Part shown: piece by piece, positions 42,396-51,905 of the stretch
How positions within the stretch are numbered: the stretch's first letter is position 1
How the letters are laid out: each line of letters begins with the position of its first letter
Source: an uncultured Campylobacterales bacterium
GTDB taxonomy: Bacteria > Campylobacterota > Campylobacteria > Campylobacterales > Arcobacteraceae
Length of the DNA stretch: 64,000 bases
Direction of reading: 5' to 3'
Assembly (NCBI GenBank): GCA_947494995.1
Contig: CANLWY010000001.1
Location: 868,001-932,000 of the forward strand
The notes under the pieces: model-generated
The model's input: the letters and a program-made list of their open reading frames with translations, nothing else
Databases searched by the model: none
Told to the model about the DNA's origin: nothing
Position numbers and translations under genes: made by a program

Positions 42396-43109
42396 TTTCT
42401 CTTTTTTAGTTTCTAAAACTTCAAATTTTCCATTTACACCTAAGATTTCATATTTATAACCATATCCAAAATCTATATCAGTGTTAATAGTTCCTACAAC
42501 TTTTACTTTATCACCAATTTTAACTTTTTCGTCTTCATTTGGTGATCTAAAAATTATAGCGTCTTTGCCATTATAGATTTTTACCCAAGTATTACCCATA
42601 ACCTTGTTTGATACTTGAATAACATCACCTTCTAGTTCAACATTTTTATTTTTGTATTTTGCTTTGTTTTTATATAAGTCAGAGATGTCAGTTTTTATTG
42701 CTTTTTCATTAGAAGTGTAAGTTCCTTCATTGAATTTAACATTTGGTTTATTTTCTTTCTCTTTCTTTTTTATCATTTTTCCATGAATACTGTGAATATC
42801 ATTACTTTTACCAGCACCTTCACCTTTATAATCAGCAAATAAAACTTTTTCAAAAGTTCTGTTTAGAGCTGTACTTTTGAAGTCATTCATCCAAACTTGT
42901 TCATGAATAGTTATTGTATCACCAACTTTTACAGCAGCTTTGTTAATAGCAACCCAGTATTGTTCATCTTTTTCTTGAACTTTCATATATGAGTAAGCAC
43001 CAGCATTTTCAAGTTCTAATATTTTTACTTTATGCGGTTCATTTAATGCAAAAGCAGTAGTTATAGAGAATAAAATCCCTAAACATCCAAGAGTTAATTT
43101 TTTTATCAT
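42393..43109 (-). CDS. Periplasmic OB-fold protein (NrfJ-like N-terminus)
   Basis: This is a 238-residue protein with a signal peptide (about 1-21). Residues 27-95 (VKILELENAGAYSYMKVQEK...YWVAINKAAVKVGDTITIH, in separate blocks) resemble NrfJ-type beta-barrel domains. A charged linker (about 105-130) leads to a second OB-fold (about 140-230: VELEGDVIQVSNKVMGNTWV, KVKIGDKVKVVGTI). Such proteins are associated with metal or nitrite stress in related bacteria, but the role is not established. Divergent from the tetR-efflux operon. Confidence 0.65.
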   Translation of the reverse strand: MIKKLTLGCLGILFSITTAFALNEPHKVKILELENAGAYSYMKVQEKDEQYWVAINKAAVKVGDTITIHEQVWMNDFKSTALNRTFEKVLFADYKGEGAGKSNDIHSIHGKMIKKKEKENKPNVKFNEGTYTSNEKAIKTDISDLYKNKAKYKNKNVELEGDVIQVSNKVMGNTWVKIYNGKDAIIFRSPNEDEKVKIGDKVKVVGTINTDIDFGYGYKYEILGVNGKFEVLETKKEK

Positions 43110-43205
43110 ATTATACCTTTATAGTGAATAATCGTTCGTATAATATCAATTTTATGTCGGGTTTTCGTTGACCTTGGTCATTTATTTAATTAAAAGTAAA
43201 AAAAT

Positions 43206-43235
43206 TTGACAAATTTATAGATTATATAATATACT
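43206..43235 (+). promoter_or_regulatory. Promoter of the tetR-RND operon
   Basis: A -35 element TTGACA (43206-43211) and a -10-like TATACT (43230-43235) are 18 bp apart; TATAAT at 43225-43230 is an alternative -10. The TetR operator lies immediately downstream. Confidence 0.5.
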
Positions 43236-43244
43236 TTCATTATA

Positions 43245-43264
43245 AACTAACCGAACGGTTAGTT
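43245..43264. promoter_or_regulatory. TetR operator palindrome
   Basis: AACTAACCG-AA-CGGTTAGTT is a perfect 9-2-9 inverted repeat, 21 nt before the tetR ATG and just after the promoter. The repressor bound here would block its own operon, including the efflux pump. Confidence 0.75.
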
Positions 43265-43284
43265 GAGAAAATTTAGGAAATTTT

Positions 43285-43887
43285 ATGAAAACAAATGAAC
43301 TTATATTAAAAGTTGCAGGTGAAGAGTTCGCAAAATATGGCTATGATGCGGTAAGTATGAATGATTTAGTTAAGAAACTTGATATAAATAAAGCAACTAT
43401 TTATTATCACTTTAAGGATAAAAAGAGTCTATATCATGAAATTATAAAAAATGCAATGGAAGAATCAAATTCAAATATGAGAGCTATTTTTATGGGAAAT
43501 AAAGACCCTGAAATACTTTTTAGATCATATGTAAATGCGATTATTTTAACTATAAAAGAGAATCCAAATATTGTTCCTATTGCATTAAGAGAGATTGCAA
43601 ACTTTGGAGCAAATATCGATGAGAGTTTAATCCCTTATATAGAAGAAGAGTTAAATTATTTAAAAATGATTATGGAAAAATTAAATTTAAAAGATGAATA
43701 TAAAGATATGAATCTTTTTACAATCTTCTCTTTTATTCAAGGAAGTATTAATACTTTTTATTCAATTCAAATGAGTGAACTTCCAATTGGTGGTCAGGAT
43801 GATTTAAAACAAAATAGTGAAAAAACTCTAAATTATATTTCGGAATTTATTTCAAATATTATCTTGGATGCAATAGTAAAGAAGTAG
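43285..43887 (+). CDS. TetR family transcriptional repressor of an RND efflux operon
   Basis: This is a 200-residue regulator. The N-terminal helix-turn-helix (about 9-55) contains AGEEFAKYGYDAVSMNDLVK and INKATIYYHFKDKKSLYHEI. The C-terminal ligand-binding domain is helical and unlike other families I can name. The gene is the first of an operon with an RND adaptor and pump 8 nt downstream. The palindrome at 43245-43264 is its likely operator. Ligand binding should release repression. Confidence 0.9.
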   Translation: MKTNELILKVAGEEFAKYGYDAVSMNDLVKKLDINKATIYYHFKDKKSLYHEIIKNAMEESNSNMRAIFMGNKDPEILFRSYVNAIILTIKENPNIVPIALREIANFGANIDESLIPYIEEELNYLKMIMEKLNLKDEYKDMNLFTIFSFIQGSINTFYSIQMSELPIGGQDDLKQNSEKTLNYISEFISNIILDAIVKK

Positions 43888-43895
43888 GAGAAAAG

Positions 43896-44978
43896 ATGTA
43901 TTATAAACTAATTACAATAGCTTTATTATCAGTAGTAGCATTTACTGGATGTACTGAACAAGAAGAAGTTCAATCAAAATCAAAAACAAAAGTTGTAAAA
44001 ATACTTGATTTAAAAGATAGTGGAAGTTTTATTGAGTCTTTTGTATACCCAGCACAAGTTGAAGCTTTTCAAGATACAACAATGGCTTTTGAAGTATCAG
44101 GAAAAATAATAAAGTTTTATTTTAAAGAGGGACAAAAGGTCAAAAAAGGTTCTACTATAGCAAAACTTGATGATGCAATTTATAGGGCCAATTATAATTC
44201 TACAAGGGCAAACTATAATCAAGCTAGTCTTGATTATAAAAGATATCAAAAACTTTTTAAATCAAATTCAGTTGCAAAAATCCAAGTAGAGAAACAAAGA
44301 CAGAATCTTGATGTAACAAGAGCAGCAATGCAAGTTGCAAAGAAAAACCTTGAAGAGACAAAACTTGTAGCAGAGTTTGATGGAATAATGGCAAAAAAAA
44401 TGGTTGATGATTTCGCTAGAGTAACTGCAAAACAGCCTATTGTGAGACTTCAAGATAACTCTTCTTATAAAATCAAGTTTTTTGTACCAGAAAAAGATAT
44501 TCTAAGAGTACGAGGTGAACTGACACCTAAACATATCTCTTCACTTGTAAGTTTTACTGTAACTTTAGGTGATGATAAAAGTAGAAAATATGAAGCAAAA
44601 TTAATAGATATTTCAACAACAGCTGAAAAGGTTACAAGAACTTTTGAAGCTACTCTTCAATTAGAAGAGCAAAAAAATGTAACAATTCTTCCTGGAATGA
44701 CAGCACAAGTAAAGGCTACTGCAAAAGAGATTATTGAGAAAAGAGTTTTTATTCCATATAAAGCTGTGTTTTCAGATACTACAAAGAACTCTTTTGTTTG
44801 GATAGTTGATGAAAAGAATAGAGTTCACAAACAGCAAGTAATAATAGGTGAAATAATAGGTTCCTCTGTAGAAGTTATCAAAGGACTTGATGATGGTGTT
44901 TTAAAGATAGTGACTTCAGGAATTAGATTTTTAGAAGTAAATGATAAAGTACAAGAGTATTCGAAAATAGGTGATTAA
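43896..44978 (+). CDS. RND efflux periplasmic adaptor lipoprotein
   Basis: This is a 360-residue membrane-fusion protein with a lipobox (FTGC, Cys about 19). It has the classic barrel-sandwich halves: FEVSGKIIKFYFKEGQKVKKG (split by coiled-coil hairpin residues about 95-150) and ETKLVAEFDGIMAKKMVDDF. A beta-barrel domain with LPGMTAQVKATA and a membrane-proximal end follow. It links the inner-membrane pump to an outer-membrane channel. No TolC-like gene is adjacent, so the channel is encoded elsewhere. Confidence 0.9.
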   Translation: MYYKLITIALLSVVAFTGCTEQEEVQSKSKTKVVKILDLKDSGSFIESFVYPAQVEAFQDTTMAFEVSGKIIKFYFKEGQKVKKGSTIAKLDDAIYRANYNSTRANYNQASLDYKRYQKLFKSNSVAKIQVEKQRQNLDVTRAAMQVAKKNLEETKLVAEFDGIMAKKMVDDFARVTAKQPIVRLQDNSSYKIKFFVPEKDILRVRGELTPKHISSLVSFTVTLGDDKSRKYEAKLIDISTTAEKVTRTFEATLQLEEQKNVTILPGMTAQVKATAKEIIEKRVFIPYKAVFSDTTKNSFVWIVDEKNRVHKQQVIIGEIIGSSVEVIKGLDDGVLKIVTSGIRFLEVNDKVQEYSKIGD

Positions 44979-44979
44979 C

Positions 44980-47900
44980 ATGGACTTTGCAAAATTTAGC
45001 CTAAAAAACAAACTTTTAATCTATATCTTAACTATAGTTTGTGTTGCATATGGTTTGATTGTTTATGAAAAAATAGGAAAACTTCAAGATCCAGAGTTTA
45101 CAATAAAAGATGCTTTAATAATAACAAACTACCCAGGAGCTACTGCAATTGAGGTAGAAAAAGAGGTTTCTGATAGATTAGAAGAGACAATACAAAAACT
45201 TCCATATGTAAAAAGAGTTATTACAAAAAATATATCTGGTCAATCTTTTATTCAAGTTACAATGAAAGATAAATATAAAGCAAGAGAATTACAACAAATA
45301 TGGGATGAACTTAGAAAGAAAATAGGTGAGACTTATTTACCTCCAAGAGTTGAGAAACCATATATTAATGACGATTTTGGCGATGTATATGGGATAATGT
45401 TTGCTATTTATGGAGATGAATACTCTTATGAGGAGTTAAAAGATTATATTGACTTTTTGAAAAAAGAGCTTATTTTAGTTGATGGAGTTGGAAAAGTTGA
45501 TACTTTTGGAGAACAACAACGAGCTTTAATTGTTGAGATAAACCGAGATAAACTTTCTCAATTAGGAATATCTAAGTCTCAGATTATTCAAGAATTATAT
45601 TTAAAAAATTTAGTTCCTAATTTTGGAAAAGTAAATGTTGGAACAGAGTTTATTCGTGTAAATACAGATGGTTTTTCAAGTGTACAAGAGCTTGGCAATA
45701 TTGTAATAAAAGGAAATAGAAGTAATTCTCAAATCTTTTTAAAAGATATATCAAATATAAAAGATAGTTATTTAGAACCAAGTAGTGAGATTTTAAAATA
45801 TGATGGACATAATGCAATAGCAATTGGAATTTCTACTGAAAAGGGTGGAAATGTAGTGAAAATGGGAGAGCTTATAAATAAAAGACTTCAAGAGTTTGAG
45901 AGTAAAAAACCTTTGGGTATTGAGCTAGGGATAATTTCTAATCAAAGTAAAGATGTTGAGAAAGCTATCAACTCTTTTATGGAAAACCTTGCTCAAGCAG
46001 TTGCAATTGTAATTATTGTACTTCTTCTGTTTATGGGGCTTAGATCAGGGCTTATTATTGGTGCAGTTTTACTTGTAACTATAATTGCAAGTTTTATTTT
46101 TATGCCTCTTCTTGGGATTTTACTTGAAAGAGTCTCTTTAGGGGCTCTCATTATTGCTCTTGGTATGCTTGTTGATAATGCAATTGTTGTTGTGGATGGG
46201 ATATTAGTAAGAATTAATAGAGGAAAAGATCCAAAGCAAGCAGCTTCAGAAGTTGTAAAGCAAACAGCTTGGCCACTTTTAGGTGCAACAATAATCGCTA
46301 TTTTAGCCTTTGGTGCAATAGGATTATCAGAAGATGCAACAGGAGAGTTTACAAGATCTCTTTTTTATGTGGTTATGATATCTTTAGGTTTCTCTTGGGT
46401 TACAGCAATGACCTTAACTCCTATTTTAGCTGTACAGTTTTTAAAACCTGCCAAAAATAAAAAAGGTGAAAAAGAAGAGTATGGAAATTTTATTTATAGA
46501 GCTTATGGTTCAATATTAAAATTTTCTTTAAATCACAGATTTATTATTGTTGTTATAGCAGTAATTATATTTGTGGCTTCTTTGATGAATTTTAAATATA
46601 TAAAACAAAGTTTTTTCCCAGACTCTTCTAGACCTCAAATTATAGTAGATTATTTTCTTCCTCAAGGAACAGCAATAGAGACTACAAATTCTTATATGAA
46701 TCAGTTAAATAAAGATATTATTAAAATAGATGGAGTTAAACATATTTCTACATTTATAGGGAGTGGTAGTTTAAGATTTCTTTTAACATATGATCCAGAA
46801 AAACCAAATTCTGCTTTTGCACAAATGTTAATAGATGTAGATAACTATTTAGAGTCAGGAAGAATAATTAAAGAGATTGAAACCCTAAGTAAAAATAGAT
46901 ACCCTGATATAAATGTTTATGGTAAAAAGTTTATCTTAGGTCCTGGGGATGGAGGTAAAGTACAAGCAAAAATATATGGACGAGATTTAAATAAAATTAG
47001 AGAATATGAAAAACAAGTTTATAAAATAATAGAAGAATCTCCTTTCTCAAAAGGTATTAGAAGTGATTGGAAGAACAGAGTAAAAGTTTTAAAACCTATA
47101 ATCTCTTATGAAAAAGCAAATTTAAATGGGATTACAAAAGATAATATTGCAGAAGCAATCTTAGATACTTTTCAAGGAAGAACAATTGGAGTATATAGAG
47201 ATGGGAAAGAGTTATTACCAATAATTCTTAGATCTCCTCAAAGAGAAAGAGAAGATATTAAAAATATAGAAAATATTCAAATTTTTTCACCTGTTGTAAA
47301 TAAAGTGATACCTCTTAAGCAATTAATAACAGGTTATAAGACAGTCTTTGAAGATGATATTATTTATAAGTATAATAGAAAAAGAGCTTTAACTATCCAT
47401 GCTGATCCAATAGAGGGAAAACTTCCAAATGATTTACTATTTGATATAAAAGATAAGATTGAAAATATAGATTTTGAAGATGGGTATTATGTGCAATGGC
47501 ATGGAGAATATAAAAGTTCAAGAGATGCACAAAAACCAATCTTGCAATCTCTTCCTTTCTTTTTTGTTTTGATGGTTTTAATTATGGTTGCACTATTTAA
47601 TTCTATGAAAAAAACATTGGTAATATGGTTAGCAGTTCCTTTTGCTCTTATTGGAGTAGTAATTGGTTTATTAACTATGAATTTACCATTTGGTTTTATG
47701 TCTTTACTTGGATTTTTATCTCTTTCTGGAATGTTAATTAAAAATGCTATAGTTTTAATAGATGAGATAACATTAGAGAATGAACAGAATAAGCTCCCTT
47801 TAAATAAAGCAATTTTTAATTCAGGAATAAATAGATTAAGAGCAGTTTCAATGGCAGCACTTACTACGGCACTTGGTATGATACCTCTTGTAAGTGATCC

Positions 47901-48018
47901 ATTTTTTGCTTCTATGGCAGTTGTAATTATCTTTGGTTTAATGGTTGCTACAATGCTTACAATGATATTAGTACCAGTATTTTATGCAATATTTTTCAAA
48001 GCAAAAAAATTGGAGTAA
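44980..48018 (+). CDS. RND efflux inner-membrane transporter
   Basis: This is a 1012-residue pump when started at ATG 44980; a GTG three codons earlier overlaps the upstream stop. It has twelve membrane helices and two large periplasmic loops. TM4 carries the proton-relay GMLVDNAIVVVDG with two Asp, and the FMGLRSGLI-type and LSGMLIKNAIVLIDE blocks are present. It belongs to the hydrophobe/amphiphile exporter group rather than the heavy-metal group, which has a different TM4 motif. It exports toxic compounds using proton flow, with the adaptor encoded upstream. Confidence 0.92.
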   Translation: MDFAKFSLKNKLLIYILTIVCVAYGLIVYEKIGKLQDPEFTIKDALIITNYPGATAIEVEKEVSDRLEETIQKLPYVKRVITKNISGQSFIQVTMKDKYKARELQQIWDELRKKIGETYLPPRVEKPYINDDFGDVYGIMFAIYGDEYSYEELKDYIDFLKKELILVDGVGKVDTFGEQQRALIVEINRDKLSQLGISKSQIIQELYLKNLVPNFGKVNVGTEFIRVNTDGFSSVQELGNIVIKGNRSNSQIFLKDISNIKDSYLEPSSEILKYDGHNAIAIGISTEKGGNVVKMGELINKRLQEFESKKPLGIELGIISNQSKDVEKAINSFMENLAQAVAIVIIVLLLFMGLRSGLIIGAVLLVTIIASFIFMPLLGILLERVSLGALIIALGMLVDNAIVVVDGILVRINRGKDPKQAASEVVKQTAWPLLGATIIAILAFGAIGLSEDATGEFTRSLFYVVMISLGFSWVTAMTLTPILAVQFLKPAKNKKGEKEEYGNFIYRAYGSILKFSLNHRFIIVVIAVIIFVASLMNFKYIKQSFFPDSSRPQIIVDYFLPQGTAIETTNSYMNQLNKDIIKIDGVKHISTFIGSGSLRFLLTYDPEKPNSAFAQMLIDVDNYLESGRIIKEIETLSKNRYPDINVYGKKFILGPGDGGKVQAKIYGRDLNKIREYEKQVYKIIEESPFSKGIRSDWKNRVKVLKPIISYEKANLNGITKDNIAEAILDTFQGRTIGVYRDGKELLPIILRSPQREREDIKNIENIQIFSPVVNKVIPLKQLITGYKTVFEDDIIYKYNRKRALTIHADPIEGKLPNDLLFDIKDKIENIDFEDGYYVQWHGEYKSSRDAQKPILQSLPFFFVLMVLIMVALFNSMKKTLVIWLAVPFALIGVVIGLLTMNLPFGFMSLLGFLSLSGMLIKNAIVLIDEITLENEQNKLPLNKAIFNSGINRLRAVSMAALTTALGMIPLVSDPFFASMAVVIIFGLMVATMLTMILVPVFYAIFFKAKKLE

Positions 48019-48109
48019 AAATGAGAAATCCCATTATTTCCACATATTTTATTTGTAAAATAAAAATACCAAATATGATTTTAGAAACCTTGAAAAAAAA
48101 GGATTAGTT

Positions 48110-49405
48110 ATGCTAAGAAAATTATGGTTTCAAGTTATTTTGGGCATGGTATTAGGAGTATTAAGCGGCCTTTTATTATCTCCTAATGCCTTCGCTCTTA
48201 TTCCCAAAGATATTGCTTTGGAGATTGCCCCGTGGGTTGCTTTAGTTGGAAATATTTTTTTAGCATTAATTAAAATGGTGGTTATTCCTCTTGTGATGAG
48301 TTCAATTATATTAGGTATAACAAGTGCAGAAAATACTGAGACTTTAAAAACACTAGGTTTAAAAATTGCTCCATATTTTGTATTTACTACAATAGTTGCA
48401 GTTACTATAGGGATTTTTATATCATACATGATAAATCCAGGAGATTTTGTATCATCAGATATCTTAACAAATATTTCAAATTCACAAATTGTTGCAAAAA
48501 GTATTGAACCTGTACAAAATATATCAATACCTGATATGATAGTTAGTTTAATCCCTATAAATGTCTCAAAAGCTGAATTAGATGGTAATATCTTATTTTT
48601 TGTAATTTTAGCAATATTTGTTGGTGTGGCATTAATGAATATGCATAATGATGATGCAAAGCCTATGAAAGATTTAGCAAGATCATTTCAAGCTTTTTCA
48701 ATGACAATTGTAAAATGGGCTATGAAACTAGCTCCTTATGCAGTGTTTGGCCTTTTATGTAATATTACTATAAAAATAGGTTTTGATGCTATTTCATCAA
48801 TGGCAATGTATATTTTCACTGTTTTATTTGGTCTTTTTCTTCTTTTATGTTTTTATTTAATTTTAGTCTATTTTTTTGGTGGAGTTAAACCTTTGATTTT
48901 CTTATCAAAAATAAAAGAGGTTCAGTTAATGGCTTTTTCAACTTCAAGCTCAGCTGCTGTTATGCCTTTATCTATGAAAACGGCAGAAGAAAAATTAAAT
49001 ATTCCAACTCCTATATCTAAATTTGTAATACCTTTGGGTGCTACAGTAAATATGGATGGTACAGCTCTTTATCAGGTTTGTGCGGCTATATTTCTAACCC
49101 AACTTTTTGGTGTAGATTTAGATTTAATTGATATTATAATTTTAGCTATTACAACTGTGGGTGCCTCTATTGGAGCACCAAGTACACCAGGGGTTGGGAT
49201 AGTTATATTAGCAACTATTTTACAAAGTATTGGAGTTCCTGTTGAAGGAGTTGCTCTTATTTTAGGAGTTGATAGAATACTTGATATGTGTAGGACAACT
49301 ATTAATGTAACCGGAGATTTAACGGCCTCTTTAGTTATGAAACATTTTGTGGAGATTTCAAGTAAAAGTATGAAAGTTGCAAAAAAAATACAAGAATTAG
49401 GATAG
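48110..49405 (+). CDS. Dicarboxylate/amino acid:cation symporter (DAACS family)
   Basis: This is a 431-residue inner-membrane protein with eight helices and two hairpin loops. Hairpin 1 has the serine-rich AFSTSSSAAVMPLSM (about 280-295), TM7 has GATVNMDGTALYQ (the NMDGT cation motif), and hairpin 2 has GAPSTPGVGIV. The TM8 segment DRILDMCRTTINVTGD completes the substrate site; the Arg in it favours acidic substrates such as glutamate, aspartate or C4-dicarboxylates. Monocistronic or leading into the patatin gene 3 nt downstream. Confidence 0.92.
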   Translation: MLRKLWFQVILGMVLGVLSGLLLSPNAFALIPKDIALEIAPWVALVGNIFLALIKMVVIPLVMSSIILGITSAENTETLKTLGLKIAPYFVFTTIVAVTIGIFISYMINPGDFVSSDILTNISNSQIVAKSIEPVQNISIPDMIVSLIPINVSKAELDGNILFFVILAIFVGVALMNMHNDDAKPMKDLARSFQAFSMTIVKWAMKLAPYAVFGLLCNITIKIGFDAISSMAMYIFTVLFGLFLLLCFYLILVYFFGGVKPLIFLSKIKEVQLMAFSTSSSAAVMPLSMKTAEEKLNIPTPISKFVIPLGATVNMDGTALYQVCAAIFLTQLFGVDLDLIDIIILAITTVGASIGAPSTPGVGIVILATILQSIGVPVEGVALILGVDRILDMCRTTINVTGDLTASLVMKHFVEISSKSMKVAKKIQELG

Positions 49406-49408
49406 AAA

Positions 49409-50707
49409 TTGATAAAAAATGTATTGCTTTTAGGAGTGATTCTTTTATTTACAGCGTGTACAAGTAAATTACCAGTTTTAAATAAAAAGATTGAAGATAA
49501 TAAAGTATCAACTTTAAAGGTTGATAAAAAAATAGGAAACAATGATGATTTGTCATTGATATTAACTTTTTCAGGTGGAGGAACAAGAGCCGCTTCTTTA
49601 TCATATGGTGTATTAAAAGAGCTTAAAAGAGAAGATCTTTTAAAAGAGGTTGATGTTATCTCTTCAGTTTCAGGAGGAAGTTTTACTTCTGCTTATTTTG
49701 GTTTATATGGAGATCAGATTTTTGAAAATTTTGAAAATAAGTTTCTTAAAAAACCAATTCAAACTAGACTTATTGATACTTTCTTGAATCCTTTTAATTG
49801 GTTTGGTTTATCTTTTTCAAATAGAAGTGATTATGTAGCAGAGTATTATGAAGAAGAAATTTTTGGAGAGAAAACCTTTGGTGATTTAAGAAAAGATGGG
49901 CCAAAAATTATTATAAATGCAACAGATATTTCAACTGGAAATGCCTTTGCTTTTTCTCCTGAAAATTTTAATAGAATCTGCTCTGATTGGGAAAGCTATC
50001 CCATAGGTCGTGCTGTTACTGCTTCTTCTGCTGTTCCAGTTGTTTTTTCAGCAATTACTTTAAAGAATTATAATGGTTGTAAAACTCTTTTTAAAAATAA
50101 AAATATTGAGAAACCTAAGACATATAACGATTATCAATCTTTAGGTTTGCAGAAATATAATCAAAAAGAGCAGTTTAAATACCTTCATTTAGTAGATGGA
50201 GGAATAGCAGATAATTTAGGAATTAGGTCATTACTTGATGTTGTTGCACAATATGATAATGATTTTATAAAAGTTATGGAAGCTTTTGGTATTCCAAATA
50301 GTAAAAAAGTAGTTTTGATTGTTGTAAATGCAGCTGATTCTTTAAATCCAAATATATCACTTCAAGAGGAGAGTCCTGATATTGAAACAACAATGGGTGC
50401 TGTAAGTACAATACAGCTAAAAAGGTATAATACGGAAACTTTAGACTTAATAAGTAACTTTTTTGATGTTTGGGAAAAGCAAGTAAATAAAAAAAGATGT
50501 GGAAGTGAAGATTGTGGAGCAATTTCATTTCATATGGTTGAATTAAATTTCAACCAATTAGAAAAGAAAAAAGCTATGAAATTTGCTCTTACTGAGACAT
50601 CTTTAGAATTACCAGAGAAGAAAGTTGACGAGCTTATAGAAGCAGGGCAATTTCTTTTAAGAGACTCTAAAGAGTTCAAAGAGGTTTTAAGAACCCTTAG
50701 GAACTAG
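49409..50707 (+). CDS. Patatin-like phospholipase lipoprotein
   Basis: This is a 432-residue protein starting at a TTG. The lipobox (FTAC, Cys about 17) predicts a lipoprotein. The patatin domain shows the oxyanion loop SGGGTRAASLSYGVL (about 56-70), the nucleophile Ser in SSVSGGSF (in place of the canonical GxSxG, Ser for the first Gly) and the catalytic Asp in VDGGIADN. A Cys-containing C-terminal region follows. It probably hydrolyses acyl lipids in the envelope. It is convergent with and overlaps the APC permease gene by 11 bases. Confidence 0.85.
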   Translation: MIKNVLLLGVILLFTACTSKLPVLNKKIEDNKVSTLKVDKKIGNNDDLSLILTFSGGGTRAASLSYGVLKELKREDLLKEVDVISSVSGGSFTSAYFGLYGDQIFENFENKFLKKPIQTRLIDTFLNPFNWFGLSFSNRSDYVAEYYEEEIFGEKTFGDLRKDGPKIIINATDISTGNAFAFSPENFNRICSDWESYPIGRAVTASSAVPVVFSAITLKNYNGCKTLFKNKNIEKPKTYNDYQSLGLQKYNQKEQFKYLHLVDGGIADNLGIRSLLDVVAQYDNDFIKVMEAFGIPNSKKVVLIVVNAADSLNPNISLQEESPDIETTMGAVSTIQLKRYNTETLDLISNFFDVWEKQVNKKRCGSEDCGAISFHMVELNFNQLEKKKAMKFALTETSLELPEKKVDELIEAGQFLLRDSKEFKEVLRTLRN

Positions 50708-51905
50708 TTTGAGTCTTCTGCTTTTTTAAATAAGTAAATATAAAAAGAGCAAATATAACTGCTAAAATAAAGATATTTGAAAAAAGTAAGATTATAGAAA
50801 ATACTACTGTTAGGATAATTGCACTTGTTCTTAAAAAACCTTTTTCAAAAAGAATTATTGCTGTAACTAATCCAATTAAAGCATTTGCAATAAAAAAACC
50901 ATCTGCAAAAGCAACTAGATTGTCAAGACTTAGATAATCAAAATATACTAAAAATAGAGTGATTATATAAATTATAGATAGGAAGTTTAATGCTCCTATT
51001 GGTACACCTGTTTTAGTAACTGTTGAGGTAAAAGGTGTTAGCTCTAGTGAAGTAATAAGTCTTGCAACTCCACCTACAAATAGTATTAAAGTTCCTACAC
51101 AAAGTGTAGTTGAAATAGTTGTAAGAATTATATTAGAAGCTTTTCCAAAGATTGGTTCAATTAGCCAAACTAGTTTAAACTCTTCATCTTTTGGAAAATC
51201 TCCAAAACATATTGCAAGAGTTAAAAGAAGATAAACAAGTGAAGTCATGGTTGCAGAAAAAACAACAGCACGTGTTAAAGTACTTGTATGTTGTACTTCT
51301 CTTGAATAGTTTCCTATAACTTCCCAACCTACTATTGCCCAAAATACAATAATAAAAGAGTATCCAATTTCTTTTAAAGAAATAGTTGGTAATGAGAAAT
51401 GAAACTCATTTACACTTAATAAAATATTGATACTTGAAACAAAAAAGATTATAGTAATTGCTGAGGTTACAATTAACATCAATGTACCAAGAAAATTAAG
51501 TCTTATTAAAAGGCAAATATAAGTTATAACATAGACATAAAAACCTAGCATCTCTAAAGTAGTATTAGGAAAATACTCTTGTAAAAATTGTGCTGCAATA
51601 ATTAAAACAGCAACTGGCCCAAAGAAAACTGCACAAATTAGATAAAAGGAAGTCAGAAGTTGATACTTTTTCCCTAAGGCTGCTTTTGTTGCTAAACTTA
51701 CTCCTCCATCTCCTGGATATAAAATAGCAAGTTTCCCAAAAACAAGGGCAAAGGCAAATCCAAGTATCAATATAGTTGCCCAAATGATTAATGAAAAGTT
51801 TCCAATCATATTATATAAAAGTGGTGGAAGTAAAATCACTCCTGAGCCTAAAACAGGACCCACAATCATGCCTGAAAGTGTAATAGCATTTAATTTTTTA
51901 TTCAA
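50697..51905 (-). CDS. APC superfamily amino acid permease
   Basis: This is a 402-residue inner-membrane protein with about 12 helices. The N-terminal helix 1 has the broken GPVLGSGVILLPPLL substrate-binding motif, and VFWAIVGWEVIGNYSREV is the helix 6 equivalent, both typical of the APC (YjeH-like) group. It should export or import amino acids. The 8-nt overlap with the EamA gene upstream shows one operon, and the identical 19-bp repeat ahead of that operon suggests control by the AraC-family regulator. Confidence 0.85.
   Translation of the reverse strand: MNKKLNAITLSGMIVGPVLGSGVILLPPLLYNMIGNFSLIIWATILILGFAFALVFGKLAILYPGDGGVSLATKAALGKKYQLLTSFYLICAVFFGPVAVLIIAAQFLQEYFPNTTLEMLGFYVYVITYICLLIRLNFLGTLMLIVTSAITIIFFVSSINILLSVNEFHFSLPTISLKEIGYSFIIVFWAIVGWEVIGNYSREVQHTSTLTRAVVFSATMTSLVYLLLTLAICFGDFPKDEEFKLVWLIEPIFGKASNIILTTISTTLCVGTLILFVGGVARLITSLELTPFTSTVTKTGVPIGALNFLSIIYIITLFLVYFDYLSLDNLVAFADGFFIANALIGLVTAIILFEKGFLRTSAIILTVVFSIILLFSNIFILAVIFALFIFTYLKKQKTQTSS

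Noticed and set aside
48021-48107. 28-codon ORF between the RND pump and the dicarboxylate symporter genes
   Set aside because: It has a weak GGAG upstream but no recognisable domain or hydrophobic pattern, and the DNA is a short AT-rich spacer.
49409-50707. Broken active site in the patatin protein (Ser for the first Gly of GxSxG)
   Set aside because: The oxyanion Gly loop, the nucleophile Ser and the DGG Asp are all intact, and I recall SVSGG variants in bacterial patatin lipoproteins, so I do not treat it as inactive.
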